DNA of 64,000 bases from Clostridium uliginosum (GTDB lineage Bacteria > Bacillota > Clostridia > Clostridiales > Clostridiaceae): the NCBI RefSeq assembly GCF_900112485.1, contig NZ_FOMG01000007.1:62001-126000 (forward strand), written 5' to 3'. Each line of letters begins with the position of its first letter. Within the stretch, counting starts at the first letter, position 1. Positions 1-7,610 of this stretch are shown here, in pieces. The position numbers and the translations under genes were made by a program. The notes beneath the pieces are model-generated. The model made no database searches. It saw only the letters and a program-made list of their open reading frames with translations, and was not told where the DNA came from.

Positions 1-1430
1 TCAATAGAATCATCTGGTCCTAAGTTTTCTGAACCCATCATAAGATGTTGTCCTGCAATAAAAGGTAAGTCTTTAACTCTTAGATTCTTTAAAACATCAT
101 ATCTATGCATTAAAGAATCCTTTGCTAAAGCCAATCTACAATCTAATATTTGAAAGAATTTATCTATATCTCCCTTAGCTTGTAGTCCTATTCTTGGCAG
201 ATTAATTGTTGTAGGTGCTATATTACCTCTTCCCTTACATCCTGGTTCTCCATTTATATTTTTCATAAGATATGTTCTACAACCCATTGTTGCTGGAAGA
301 TATCCTCTGTCATAATATTCTTTATTAAAATCTGCATCTATATTCATAAATGTTGGATTCATTCTTTTTGCAGCAACTCTGCATGCTAATTTATATAAAT
401 AAAAATATGGATCATTTTCTTCTCTATTAACGCCTTCTTTTACTCTGAAAATTATATTAGGAAATATTGGTTGTTCTCCTTTTCCTAATCCTATTTCATA
501 TTCTAAAAGAAATACTTCACACACTAAGGCAGCATCCTTATTATTTGGTATACCAATATTAACTGAACTAAATGGAACTTGTGAACCAGCCCTTGAGTGC
601 ATTGTATTAAGGTTATAAACAACACCTTGCATTGCTTGATGTACTCTTTTTCTTAATCTCTTTTCTAAAAGTTCTTCCGTCTTTTCTTCTGGAACTTCTA
701 ACTCTTTTAGTTCTTTTCTAATTTCTTCTCTAGTTGGTTCAACAAATATTCCTAAATCATTATCAAAATCTGGATGTGATTGTCCCCCAAACATATCATT
801 TTGAGTTGATTGTAATAAAATACATGATAATTCAGCTGCTGTTTCTATTCTCTTAGGTGCATTAATTGTTCCATATCCAGTATTAAATCCCTTTTCTAAA
901 ATTTCTCTAGTAGGAATATGCAAACAATTAGTCGTTAAATTATAACTATCTAAATCATGATAATAAAGATCTCCTGTTTCATGAGCTCTTGATAAATACT
1001 TAGGCATTGTAGATAAATTATGCCATTTATTAGATTCAGATGCTATTCTTAATAGTTTAGAACTAAAATTGTTACCAACATTAGCATTATCCCTATCTGT
1101 TTCAACTCCTATTTGTTCAATTGCCTTCATTAAATCTGACTTTATATCTCTTACTCTTGTTCTTTCTCTTCTGTATGCTGAATACGCAAAAGCTATATCT
1201 TTATGGTTTTCATCTCTCAGTGCTTTTTCAACCAAATTTTGAATTTCCTCTACTGTAACTTGTTTATTTTTTGTCTCCTCAACGTAACCAATCACCTTTT
1301 GTACAGCATCTAAAACCTGGCTTTCTTTTAATATTAATCCTATTTCAATTGCAGCACCTTTTATGGCTTGAGATATTTTCTCCCCATTAAACTCCACTTT
1401 TCTTCCATCTCTTTTTACAACATATAGCAT
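1..1430 (-). CDS. nrdD: Anaerobic ribonucleoside-triphosphate reductase (class III), C-terminal part cut by window edge
   Basis: The reading frame runs leftward from an ATG at 1430 behind GGAGGT and leaves the window, so about 476 N-terminal residues are visible. It opens with an ATP-cone domain (VVKRDGRKVEFN, roughly residues 3-90), the allosteric nucleotide-binding module. It continues into the glycyl-radical reductase body with HSRAGSQVPFSSVNIG and MGCRTYLMKNINGEPGCKGR, both typical of NrdD. The family makes dNTPs from NTPs without oxygen, using a glycyl radical installed by NrdG. The glycyl-radical loop and any nrdG lie beyond the edge. A palindrome resembling an NrdR box lies just upstream. 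The family call is very secure. Confidence 0.96.
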   Translation of the reverse strand, partial: MLYVVKRDGRKVEFNGEKISQAIKGAAIEIGLILKESQVLDAVQKVIGYVEETKNKQVTVEEIQNLVEKALRDENHKDIAFAYSAYRRERTRVRDIKSDLMKAIEQIGVETDRDNANVGNNFSSKLLRIASESNKWHNLSTMPKYLSRAHETGDLYYHDLDSYNLTTNCLHIPTREILEKGFNTGYGTINAPKRIETAAELSCILLQSTQNDMFGGQSHPDFDNDLGIFVEPTREEIRKELKELEVPEEKTEELLEKRLRKRVHQAMQGVVYNLNTMHSRAGSQVPFSSVNIGIPNNKDAALVCEVFLLEYEIGLGKGEQPIFPNIIFRVKEGVNREENDPYFYLYKLACRVAAKRMNPTFMNIDADFNKEYYDRGYLPATMGCRTYLMKNINGEPGCKGRGNIAPTTINLPRIGLQAKGDIDKFFQILDCRLALAKDSLMHRYDVLKNLRVKDLPFIAGQHLMMGSENLGPDDSI

Positions 1431-1446
1431 TCAGCTTACCTCCACA

Positions 1447-1462
1447 ATACAATATATAGTAT
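1447..1462. promoter_or_regulatory. NrdR-box-like palindrome upstream of nrdD
   Basis: ATACAATATATAGTAT is a near-perfect 16-bp palindrome 17 bp upstream of the nrdD start and resembles the NrdR consensus (acaCwATATwGtgt). NrdR boxes usually occur in pairs. A second, much weaker candidate (ATACTGTATTATTATA) starts at 1471. Assignment rests on motif resemblance and the target gene. Confidence 0.5.
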
Positions 1463-1612
1463 TATTAATAATACTGTATTATTATACTTGATAAGATATT
1501 CCTTAGCAATGCTTTTAATTTTTAATTTTATTAGTACTATATTTTAATTATCAAGCAATATATCTTATTAGCTCTAGATTTAGTCATTTTTTATGCTTAC
1601 TATCAATTTGAC

Positions 1613-1762
1613 TTAGGAATATTCAAAAAAATAACAGACCTGTATGCTTATATATTTTGTTCTATACTTCGTTGGCAAGTTCCGAAATACACTGTTATGA
1701 GCAAAGCTTACCTTCTTGCCCTTACGCAAAATATACCGCGCATTTTTATTTTATGTGTCTTA
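1613..1762. repeat. Family-1 palindromic repeat, degenerate copy
   Basis: The left end TTAGGAATATTCAAAAAAAT and the right end TTATGTGTCTTA resemble the ends of the complete copies. The inside (AACAGACCTGTATGCTTATA, then GCAAAATATACCGCG) also resembles other copies, but part of the right stem is deleted. It lies in the 477-bp gap between nrdD and degV, which otherwise shows no gene. Confidence 0.7.
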
Positions 1763-1810
1763 TAATTAATTAATATTATTTAAAATATATTGTAAAATAC
1801 AGAAATAAAA

Positions 1811-1858
1811 AATATCTTTATCAATAGTGATAACTATATCACTATTGATAAAGATATT
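1811..1858. promoter_or_regulatory. Perfect 22-bp inverted repeat, probable operator of degV-padR
   Basis: Two exact 22-bp arms (1811-1832 and 1837-1858; inner part ATCAATAGTGATA) surround a 4-bp spacer. The right arm contains the -35 element of the degV promoter. There is no T-tract, so a terminator is unlikely. An operator is the simplest reading, possibly for the PadR-type protein encoded two genes downstream. Confidence 0.6.
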
Positions 1859-1872
1859 AAGAATGATATAAT
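1845..1872 (+). promoter_or_regulatory. Sigma-A promoter of degV-padR
   Basis: TTGATA (1845-1850), a 16-bp spacer and TATAAT (1867-1872) lie 36 bp before the degV start. The -35 element lies inside the palindrome at 1811-1858. Confidence 0.7.
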
Positions 1873-1907
1873 AAATTTAATATAACTATATTTTAGGAGG
1901 AACTCTA

Positions 1908-2756
1908 ATGAGAAAAATAGCATTAATAACTGATAGTGCATCAGATATAAGCACTGAAGACTTAAATAAACACAACATAAAATTATTACCCTTTAAAATC
2001 ATCTTCTCTGATAAAGAATATGATGACAGATTAGAAATAACCCCTGAGTTTCTTTACGATGCTCTTCCAAATGAAATTCCAACGACATCATTACCTAGTA
2101 TTGAAAGAATTACTAATACGCTTAGAGAGGCTGTTGCAGAGGGTTGTACTCATGCTATTATAATAACCTTATCAAGTGAACTGTCTGGTACATATAATTC
2201 TATAAGATTAGCATGTGAAAATGTTAATGATATTACAACTTTTGTCTATGACTCTAAAACTTTAAGTATGGCTGAAGGAGTATTAGTTCTTGAAACTGCG
2301 AAACTAATCGAAGAAGGAAAATCATTTAATGAAATAATAGATATAATCCCAACACTTACATCTAAGATAGATATATTCTTTACAATAGATACCTTAGAAT
2401 ATCTAAAAAAAGGTGGAAGAATAGGTAAGGTAGCTGGAACTATTGGTGAGGTCCTTAACCTTAAACCCGTTATAACTGTAGGAGATGATGGAATATATCA
2501 TACTTATTGTAAAGCTAGAGGTAAAAAACAAGCATTATCTAAATTAGTTGAAATATTAAAATCATATTTAGCTAAAGATAAATGTAGAATTTGGATTATG
2601 AGTGGAAATGGGTTAGAACAGGCTCAATCATTATTTGAAACTATAAAAAATTTAGAAAATGTAGAAGAATGTCATTTAGGTGGTACAATTGGTCCTGCTC
2701 TTGGAGTTCATACTGGTCCTGGTCTTTTTGGATTTATTGTTGAAAAGGTAGATTAA
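1908..2756 (+). CDS. DegV family fatty-acid-binding protein
   Basis: This 282-residue protein starts at an ATG behind AGGAGG. ALITDSASDIS at the N-terminus, PTTSLPSIE and HTGPGLFGF at the C-terminus are hallmarks of the DegV (EDD) fold. FFTIDTLEYLKKGGRIGK is the conserved central segment. DegV-type proteins bind a single fatty acid, and some act as FakB subunits that present fatty acids to the kinase FakA; no fakA is present here. The gene is followed after one base by a PadR-type regulator, so the two are surely co-transcribed. The upstream palindrome suggests they share one operator. The biological ligand cannot be read from sequence. Confidence 0.92.
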   Translation: MRKIALITDSASDISTEDLNKHNIKLLPFKIIFSDKEYDDRLEITPEFLYDALPNEIPTTSLPSIERITNTLREAVAEGCTHAIIITLSSELSGTYNSIRLACENVNDITTFVYDSKTLSMAEGVLVLETAKLIEEGKSFNEIIDIIPTLTSKIDIFFTIDTLEYLKKGGRIGKVAGTIGEVLNLKPVITVGDDGIYHTYCKARGKKQALSKLVEILKSYLAKDKCRIWIMSGNGLEQAQSLFETIKNLENVEECHLGGTIGPALGVHTGPGLFGFIVEKVD

Positions 2757-2757
2757 A

Positions 2758-3210
2758 ATGTCTGATTTTGACTTTTCTGATATAAAAGATATAAGAGCTG
2801 AAGAAAAAAGACTTTATGAAGAATATAAAAAGAAGATTTCAGAATTAAAAAAAGTAAAAAAAGAAAAAGAGGCCGTTGGTCAAGTTTTTACTAAAGGACT
2901 GTTACCAATATATGTTCTATTCATTTTGTCTATAAAACCTACTAATGGGAATGAAATTTCAAATCAAATAGGTATAAGAACTAATGGTAAATGGATACCT
3001 AGCACAGGTGGTATTTATCCTTTACTTAAAAGATTAGAAAAAGATGAAATTATAATAGGTACATGGGATGATCCTGAAAAAAGATTTCAAAAAATATATC
3101 ATTTAACACCAAAAGGTAAAATTGAATATAAAAATAAAAAAAAGCTCTTAAAACCCAAAATCGAACAATCATTAGAAGTATTTAAAATAGTCTATAATGA
3201 TATTTATTAA
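2758..3210 (+). CDS. PadR family transcriptional regulator with N-terminal coiled coil
   Basis: The 150-residue product begins with a highly charged helical segment (residues about 9-40, KRLYEEYKKKISELKKVKKE) and then a winged-helix domain of PadR type: LPIYVLFILSIKPTNGNEIS, GGIYPLLKRLEKDEII and the wing KIYHLTPKGK. PadR proteins are usually dimeric repressors of adjacent genes. The start lies one base after the degV stop, so translation is probably coupled. The long palindrome over the degV promoter is a plausible autoregulatory site. The N-terminal helix is longer than in minimal PadR proteins and may contribute to dimerisation. Confidence 0.85.
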   Translation: MSDFDFSDIKDIRAEEKRLYEEYKKKISELKKVKKEKEAVGQVFTKGLLPIYVLFILSIKPTNGNEISNQIGIRTNGKWIPSTGGIYPLLKRLEKDEIIIGTWDDPEKRFQKIYHLTPKGKIEYKNKKKLLKPKIEQSLEVFKIVYNDIY

Positions 3211-3265
3211 TATGTATAATAAGGTATTTGGAAAAATAACAATCCAATATTTTTACATATTAAAC

Positions 3266-3335
3266 TTAGGCACATTCAAAAAGTAACAGACCTGTATGCT
3301 TGTATATTGGGTCTGTTATTTTATTTATGTTCCTT
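3266..3335. repeat. Family-1 palindromic repeat, short copy after padR
   Basis: TTAGGCACATTC at the left, stem AACAGACC / GGTCTGTT, and a T-rich right flank. The copy lies 56 bp after the padR stop and could act as its terminator. Confidence 0.75.
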
Positions 3336-3443
3336 ATTATTTTCTCTTAAATATATAGGATATTTCATAAAATAAAAAATTATCTTTTAATATGTATATT
3401 TATTTATATATAACTAAAAATAATATTAAAGGATGGTGTTAAA

Positions 3444-3650
3444 ATGAAAGGTCTTATTATTGATTCAACTTATAAAGAAGATATTGTAATTGGAAAACAG
3501 ACTATTAACACAATAGTTCCATGTAACAATTTATCAAACAATACAACAAATGGTATTGGAAGTGATTTGAATAACATTTCATCTAATTATATCTCTCATA
3601 CTAATAAAAACGATAAATATAACACTTATAGTATAGTTGACTATTTATAA
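3444..3650 (+). CDS. Small hypothetical protein (68 aa)
   Basis: The ORF begins with ATG behind AGGATGGTG and ends about 30 bp before the TPP riboswitch. The product is Asn/Ser/Thr-rich in its second half (NNLSNNTTNGIGSDLNNISS), with no signal peptide, membrane segment or cysteine pair. I do not recognise a family. Its general look is reminiscent of small spore-coat or germination proteins of the GerPA/GerPF kind, but no diagnostic motif is visible, so that is only a guess. Codon use is like its neighbours. Probably a real gene, function unknown. Confidence 0.55.
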   Translation: MKGLIIDSTYKEDIVIGKQTINTIVPCNNLSNNTTNGIGSDLNNISSNYISHTNKNDKYNTYSIVDYL

Positions 3651-3674
3651 ATAAATATATAAAATATATTTAGA

Positions 3675-3762
3675 ATGTGCTAGGGGAGCCTTCGTGCTGA
3701 GATTTGATATTTCATAAACCCTTAAAACCTGATCCAGTTAATTCTGGCGTAGGGAAGTGTAA
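3675..3762 (+). promoter_or_regulatory. TPP (THI-box) riboswitch
   Basis: All conserved parts are present in order: GGGGAGCC, GCTGAGA, ACCCTT, AACCTGATCCAGTTAAT and TCTGGCGTAGGGAAG. This is the thiamine-pyrophosphate aptamer, expected to switch off the downstream thiamine transporter when TPP is abundant. Confidence 0.95.
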
Positions 3763-3774
3763 TCTTTATCTAGT

Positions 3775-3905
3775 GATTCTACTCCTTAGGTAAAGATATT
3801 TAAAGAGTAGAATAGGTTATTCATATATACTAATTATTGAATAACAATAAACTTTATACTTATTTGGTTAGTAATCTCCTAGACACAATTAAGGAGGTTT
3901 TTTTT
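3775..3905 (+). promoter_or_regulatory. Expression platform of the TPP riboswitch; terminator stem includes the thiT Shine-Dalgarno
   Basis: After the aptamer, ATTCTACTC pairs with GAGTAGAAT and GTTATTCA pairs with TGAATAAC. Finally AATCTCCT (3872 region) pairs with AGGAGGTT (from about 3891), directly followed by eight T and the thiT ATG. That last hairpin can act as a Rho-independent terminator while also hiding the AGGAGG ribosome binding site. Which stems compete with the aptamer was not modelled. Confidence 0.65.
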
Positions 3906-4580
3906 ATGAAAATTTTTAATGATTGGGCAAAACAGTTCTCAAAACTGTATCAAAACTTGCCAGAAAATGTGCACACCATTATTTCAAATCCTTTATCTAT
4001 TGCTACATTAATAGGATGTATTATACTTCTTATAGTTTTAGTTAAAACAAAAAAAATTAAATTCACACCTCAATTAATTGCTAGGATTGGTATTGCATTA
4101 GCTCTAGCTACCATATTAAAAATGCTTAGAATTTATCATTTTCCTCAAGGTGGTAGTATTACTTTTGGTAGTATGATTCCTATACTACTCATTGCATTTA
4201 TGTATGGTCCACAAGTTGGTTTCTTAACTGGATTTCTTTATGGTATAATAACACTTTTTATGGATCCATTTATTTTACATCCAGTTCAAGTTCTATTTGA
4301 TTATCCACTACCTTTTATATGCCTTGGCATAGCAGGATTCTTTCCAAAGCAAAAATATTTAGGTGTATCACTGTCAATTTTTGCTAGATTCATATGTCAT
4401 TTCATTTCTGGAATTGCATTCTTTGGATCTTACGCTCCAGAAGGAGTATCTCCTGCTATGTATTCCTTAGCTATTAATGGTCCTATTATAGGAATAGAAG
4501 GTATTATATGCCTTGTGATTGTATCTGTGCTTCCTATAAATAGAATAATATATTCTACTTATATTCCAGCAAAATCTTAA
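3906..4580 (+). CDS. thiT: Thiamine transporter, ECF S-component
   Basis: With the start at the ATG behind AAGGAGG the product has 224 residues. It is a multi-spanning membrane protein whose core carries ThiT signatures: QGGSITFGSMIPILLIAFMY, YGPQVGFLTGFLYG, LHPVQVLFDYPLPF and CHFISGIAFFGSYAPEG. ThiT binds thiamine and delivers it through the shared EcfA/EcfT energy module, which is not in this window. An extra N-terminal membrane segment (about residues 32-48) precedes the usual fold. An in-frame ATG at 3837 lies inside the expression platform and is unlikely as start. The TPP riboswitch directly upstream supports the assignment. Confidence 0.94.
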   Translation: MKIFNDWAKQFSKLYQNLPENVHTIISNPLSIATLIGCIILLIVLVKTKKIKFTPQLIARIGIALALATILKMLRIYHFPQGGSITFGSMIPILLIAFMYGPQVGFLTGFLYGIITLFMDPFILHPVQVLFDYPLPFICLGIAGFFPKQKYLGVSLSIFARFICHFISGIAFFGSYAPEGVSPAMYSLAINGPIIGIEGIICLVIVSVLPINRIIYSTYIPAKS

Positions 4581-4583
4581 AAA

Positions 4584-4616
4584 AATAAGAGCTATCATTA
4601 ATGATAGCTCTTATTT
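4584..4616. terminator. Bidirectional terminator between thiT and ferredoxin gene
   Basis: AAGAGCTATCATT / AATGATAGCTCTT forms a perfect stem with A/T tracts on both sides, serving the converging genes thiT and fer. Confidence 0.85.
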
Positions 4617-4644
4617 TCTTTTATGTACCTTAATTACTATTCTA

Positions 4645-4845
4645 CTATTCTACTATAATTGCATTAACTGGACAGCTTACTTCAGCTTCCTTAGCGCTAT
4701 CTTCACACGCTGTTGGTACTTCTGGAACTATAGTTGTAGCTTTTCCATCATCATCATCCATTTGAAAACATTCAGGACATATTGATGGGCATAGTCCACA
4801 TGCTATGCAAGTATCTTTATCTACTCTTGCTTTCATTTTACTCAC
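4645..4845 (-). CDS. Ferredoxin, probably one [4Fe-4S] cluster
   Basis: This 66-residue acidic protein contains CIACGLCPSICP (residues about 12-23), a CxxCxxC...CP cluster motif. The fourth cysteine is supplied by SCPVNAI near the C-terminus. The second cluster of 2[4Fe-4S] clostridial ferredoxins is not complete: only one further cysteine (PTACED) is present. It therefore looks like a single-cluster ferredoxin, a low-potential electron carrier. It stands alone on the minus strand, separated from mrp by a family-1 repeat. Redox partners cannot be inferred from the neighbourhood. Confidence 0.9.
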   Translation of the reverse strand: MSKMKARVDKDTCIACGLCPSICPECFQMDDDDGKATTIVPEVPTACEDSAKEAEVSCPVNAIIVE

Positions 4846-4901
4846 CCTTCCATTAAAGAATTACATTAATAGTATCCCCTAATAAGGTTAAGTTATGTAT
4901 T

Positions 4902-5065
4902 TTAAGGCACATGAAAGAAAATAATAGACCAAAGATGAGTCGTATATTTGGTGTCAGGCAAGGAGACAAGTTCAGTTAATAGCAAGCTATTAGCTGAATT
5001 GGTCGACACAGTATAACGCAAAATAAACAAGCATACTGGTCTATTATTTTTTTGAATGTGCCTAA
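4902..5065. repeat. Family-1 palindromic repeat, full copy (164 bp)
   Basis: TTAAGGCACATGAAAGAAAA at one end and TTTTTTTGAATGTGCCTAA at the other. The stem is AATAATAGACC / GGTCTATTATT, with an inner hairpin TAGCAAGCTA. The right end provides the TAG stop codon of mrp (5062-5064). Confidence 0.9.
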
Positions 5066-5904
5066 TATAATCCTTCAAAGATTAATGAATACAAATCATT
5101 TTCTCTTACATAGTCTTCTGCTTTACCCTGTTCTAATGCTTCAGTAAGTTCAATATTAATCGGCAATTCTCCAATTAATGGTAAACCTAAATATTCAGCA
5201 TGTTCTTCAGAAGATTTATTACTAAATACTTTTATCTTTTTATCACAATCTGGGCAATTAATATATGCCATATTCTCGACTACTCCTCTAATTTTAATAC
5301 CAATCTTTTGAGCCATTATAACAAGCTTTTTAACAATCATTGATACCATATCTTGAGGTGTTGATACTATTATTACTTCACTTATTGGAAACTCTTGCAT
5401 TACAGTTAAAGCTATATCTCCAGTACCTGGAGGCATATCTATAAGTAAATAATCAAGTTCTCCCCAATTAGTTTCTACAAACATTTGCTTTAGTACACCT
5501 GTAATAACAGGACCTCTCCAAATAACTGGTTCATCTTCTACAGCAGTTAAAAGATTCATAGATATAATTTTTATACCACTTTCTGTCACTACTGGATCAA
5601 ATCTTACCATATCATTTTCTAAAGGCATTATCATAGCCCTCTTATCGTTTATACCAAAAAATCTTGGCATAGATGGTCCTGTAATATCTGCATCTAGCAC
5701 TCCAACTTTATAACCTTTTTTAGCCAAAGTGGTTGCCATTACACCTGTAATAGTTGATTTTCCAACTCCACCTTTACCACTAATTACTCCAATTATATTT
5801 TTAATATTACCATATCTAGGCATAGTTTTTGAGCAAGAGCTTTCACAATTATCACTCTTAGAGCCACATGCATCCTTGCTTGGACAAGTTTCGCAACTTC
5901 CCAT
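5062..5904 (-). CDS. mrp: Mrp/NBP35-type P-loop ATPase, Fe-S cluster carrier
   Basis: The 280-residue product starts behind AAAGGAGG. It has a cysteine-rich N-terminus (CETCPSKDACGSKSDNCESSC), a deviant Walker A motif GKGGVGKST, a DADITGPS switch, DMPPGTGD (Walker B region) and a CPDC pair near residue 220. Mrp/ApbC/NBP35 proteins bind a [4Fe-4S] cluster at the dimer interface and pass it to apo-proteins. The gene is the last of an lgt-lipoprotein-mrp run (14 bp after the lipoprotein stop). Its stop codon TAG lies inside the terminal repeat of the adjacent element, so the extreme C-terminus may have been set by that insertion. Confidence 0.93.
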   Translation of the reverse strand: MGSCETCPSKDACGSKSDNCESSCSKTMPRYGNIKNIIGVISGKGGVGKSTITGVMATTLAKKGYKVGVLDADITGPSMPRFFGINDKRAMIMPLENDMVRFDPVVTESGIKIISMNLLTAVEDEPVIWRGPVITGVLKQMFVETNWGELDYLLIDMPPGTGDIALTVMQEFPISEVIIVSTPQDMVSMIVKKLVIMAQKIGIKIRGVVENMAYINCPDCDKKIKVFSNKSSEEHAEYLGLPLIGELPINIELTEALEQGKAEDYVRENDLYSLIFEGLY

Positions 5905-5918
5905 TCTTCATCCTCCTT

Positions 5919-6755
5919 TTACCAATCTTCTGGTATTTTATTTGGTTTGCTTATATTGATATCCCAATTCTTAAAATTATACTCTGCTGACACATAGTAA
6001 GTATCAAAAGCCTTATCTTTTTTATTATCAACAGTTATCATTGTTTTAAAAATCGTACTATTATATCCTCTATTTTTGATCTTAATTATTGTATCAAAAT
6101 CTTCACTGTTCTTATTAACAAGTTGAACATTTGGCAGTACTTTGTTTAATTTCTTGTTAAATTCCTGCAAGTCAATAGAAAACATGTATTTTAGGCAATC
6201 CACATCTCCAGAAGTATCTATGCCTACTTTATTATCAGGATTATTCAAATCATCCTTTTTAGCTTTAATTACTGATAAAATAGATTCATAATATACATAC
6301 TGAAAGTCTCTTGGTTTTCTTATAAATGAAAGATTTTGGGTTATCGTATCATCTAAATGCTTTGATATTGAAAAAAACATATCATCATTAAAAAAATTAC
6401 CTTTTCCTTTTTCATCAGCTCCAACTATATATTGATACTTATGAACCTCATCACCTATCCATACTTCAAAATAATAATCTGGATCAAGTGAACTTTTTTT
6501 AGATACTTCCTTGCCTTTTGATAATAATCCATACATATCCTGTATAGCCTTACTATCAGTAATTATAAATTTAAACCCACTGTCTCTAGCACTTTGGATT
6601 ATAATTTTATCTACTTTATTTTGATTTATGTACTCAAATTGATTGTTTTTTAGCCCTAATTTGACTGCTATATTATCATAAGTAGTACATCCAGATATGT
6701 TTGTCATAACCAATACTAAAGTTAAAACTATAATTAAAAACTTATTCTTCTTCAA
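5919..6755 (-). CDS. Putative lipoprotein of unknown function, translated from TTG overlapping lgt
   Basis: I place the start at TTG 6755, preceded by GGGAGAG. This gives a 278-residue protein with a textbook lipoprotein signal peptide, MKKNKFLIIVLTLVLVM, and lipobox ISGC. The longer ORF (from 6809) would put about 18 charged residues ahead of the signal and reads through the end of lgt, so it is less likely. The mature part is hydrophilic, with no family I recognise. The gene overlaps the 3' end of lgt by 14 bp. Lgt is the enzyme that lipidates such cysteines, a fitting pairing. The protein should be anchored to the outer face of the membrane. Confidence 0.75.
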   Translation of the reverse strand: MKKNKFLIIVLTLVLVMTNISGCTTYDNIAVKLGLKNNQFEYINQNKVDKIIIQSARDSGFKFIITDSKAIQDMYGLLSKGKEVSKKSSLDPDYYFEVWIGDEVHKYQYIVGADEKGKGNFFNDDMFFSISKHLDDTITQNLSFIRKPRDFQYVYYESILSVIKAKKDDLNNPDNKVGIDTSGDVDCLKYMFSIDLQEFNKKLNKVLPNVQLVNKNSEDFDTIIKIKNRGYNSTIFKTMITVDNKKDKAFDTYYVSAEYNFKNWDINISKPNKIPEDW

Positions 6756-7515
6756 CGCTTTTATTCTCTCCCTTAAAAAACTTATGAATATTAAAGATAA
6801 TAATCCCAAGAACTAAGGTCATAATAGCTATAAACTGTGATGTAGATAATGCTCCCACATTTCCTCTTGGATCATTTCTAAAAAATTCTATTATAAATCT
6901 TCCTATGCTATATATTATTAAATACATAGAAAGTACTCTCCCTGACTTTTTCTCTTTCTTAGCATAATATAAAAGAAATAAACCTAGTAAAAAATCAAAA
7001 GCTGATGAATAAAGTTGAGTTGGATGTAAGTGTATTCCTGTTGGTGCAAGCGATCCTACTGGGAATTCAACACCTATAGGAAGATGAGTTTCTGCTCCAT
7101 AACAACATCCAGCTAGAAAACATCCAATACGACCAAATCCTTGGGCAATTGCAAGTCCTGGTGCAACTATGTCCAACACTTCTAATGTATTCCACCTTTT
7201 TCTTCTACAATATAAAAATACACTTAACGCACCTAACATTATGGCGCCATAAATTACAAAGCCATAACCAAAGTTCATTAATATACTTGGATCATTTAAT
7301 ATGCTTTTAAATTCAGTTATAATAAAAAGCAACTTCCCACCTAATACTCCTGATATTATGGTCAAAATAATTAAATTTAATAATGAATCTTCATCATATC
7401 CTCTATTTTTACCTTTATTCAAAAGTAAAGAGGATGCAACTAATATTCCAATGGCGATCATTAATCCATAACTCTTTATTTGTAATCCAAAAATTTCGAA
7501 TAAAATTATCCTCAT
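6742..7515 (-). CDS. lgt: Phosphatidylglycerol--prolipoprotein diacylglyceryl transferase
   Basis: The protein has 257 residues with several membrane segments. The Lgt signature appears as GFGRIGCFLAGCCYG with the essential Arg, followed by HPTQLYSSAFDFLLG. Lgt transfers diacylglycerol from phosphatidylglycerol to the lipobox cysteine of prolipoproteins. The ATG is preceded by AGGAGA. The next gene downstream encodes a lipoprotein and overlaps its end. The C-terminus carries a short acidic tail (SVEEE). No regulatory element is visible beyond the terminator of the preceding gene at 7534-7579. Confidence 0.96.
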   Translation of the reverse strand: MRIILFEIFGLQIKSYGLMIAIGILVASSLLLNKGKNRGYDEDSLLNLIILTIISGVLGGKLLFIITEFKSILNDPSILMNFGYGFVIYGAIMLGALSVFLYCRRKRWNTLEVLDIVAPGLAIAQGFGRIGCFLAGCCYGAETHLPIGVEFPVGSLAPTGIHLHPTQLYSSAFDFLLGLFLLYYAKKEKKSGRVLSMYLIIYSIGRFIIEFFRNDPRGNVGALSTSQFIAIMTLVLGIIIFNIHKFFKGENKSVEEE

Positions 7516-7533
7516 GTATATCTCCTAACATTA

Positions 7534-7579
7534 TTTAAATATGAAGGAGAAGCTTTAACACTTCTCCTTCATATTTAAA
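7534..7579. terminator. Strong 19-bp hairpin between 7611 gene and lgt
   Basis: Arms 7534-7552 and 7561-7579 (core GAAGGAGAAG / CTTCTCCTTC) are perfectly complementary. It lies downstream of the leftward gene 7611-8183 and so probably ends its transcript. Confidence 0.75.
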
Positions 7580-7610
7580 TTATAATACTTATGCTTATCA
7601 ATGGCAAATG

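Noticed and set aside
3837-3905. In-frame ATG giving a 247-residue ThiT
   Set aside because: It lies in the riboswitch expression platform and lacks a ribosome binding site, while ATG 3906 directly follows AAGGAGG and eight T.
6756-6809. N-terminal extension of the lgt-linked lipoprotein
   Set aside because: It would place charged residues before the lipoprotein signal and lacks a ribosome binding site; TTG 6755 has GGGAGAG.
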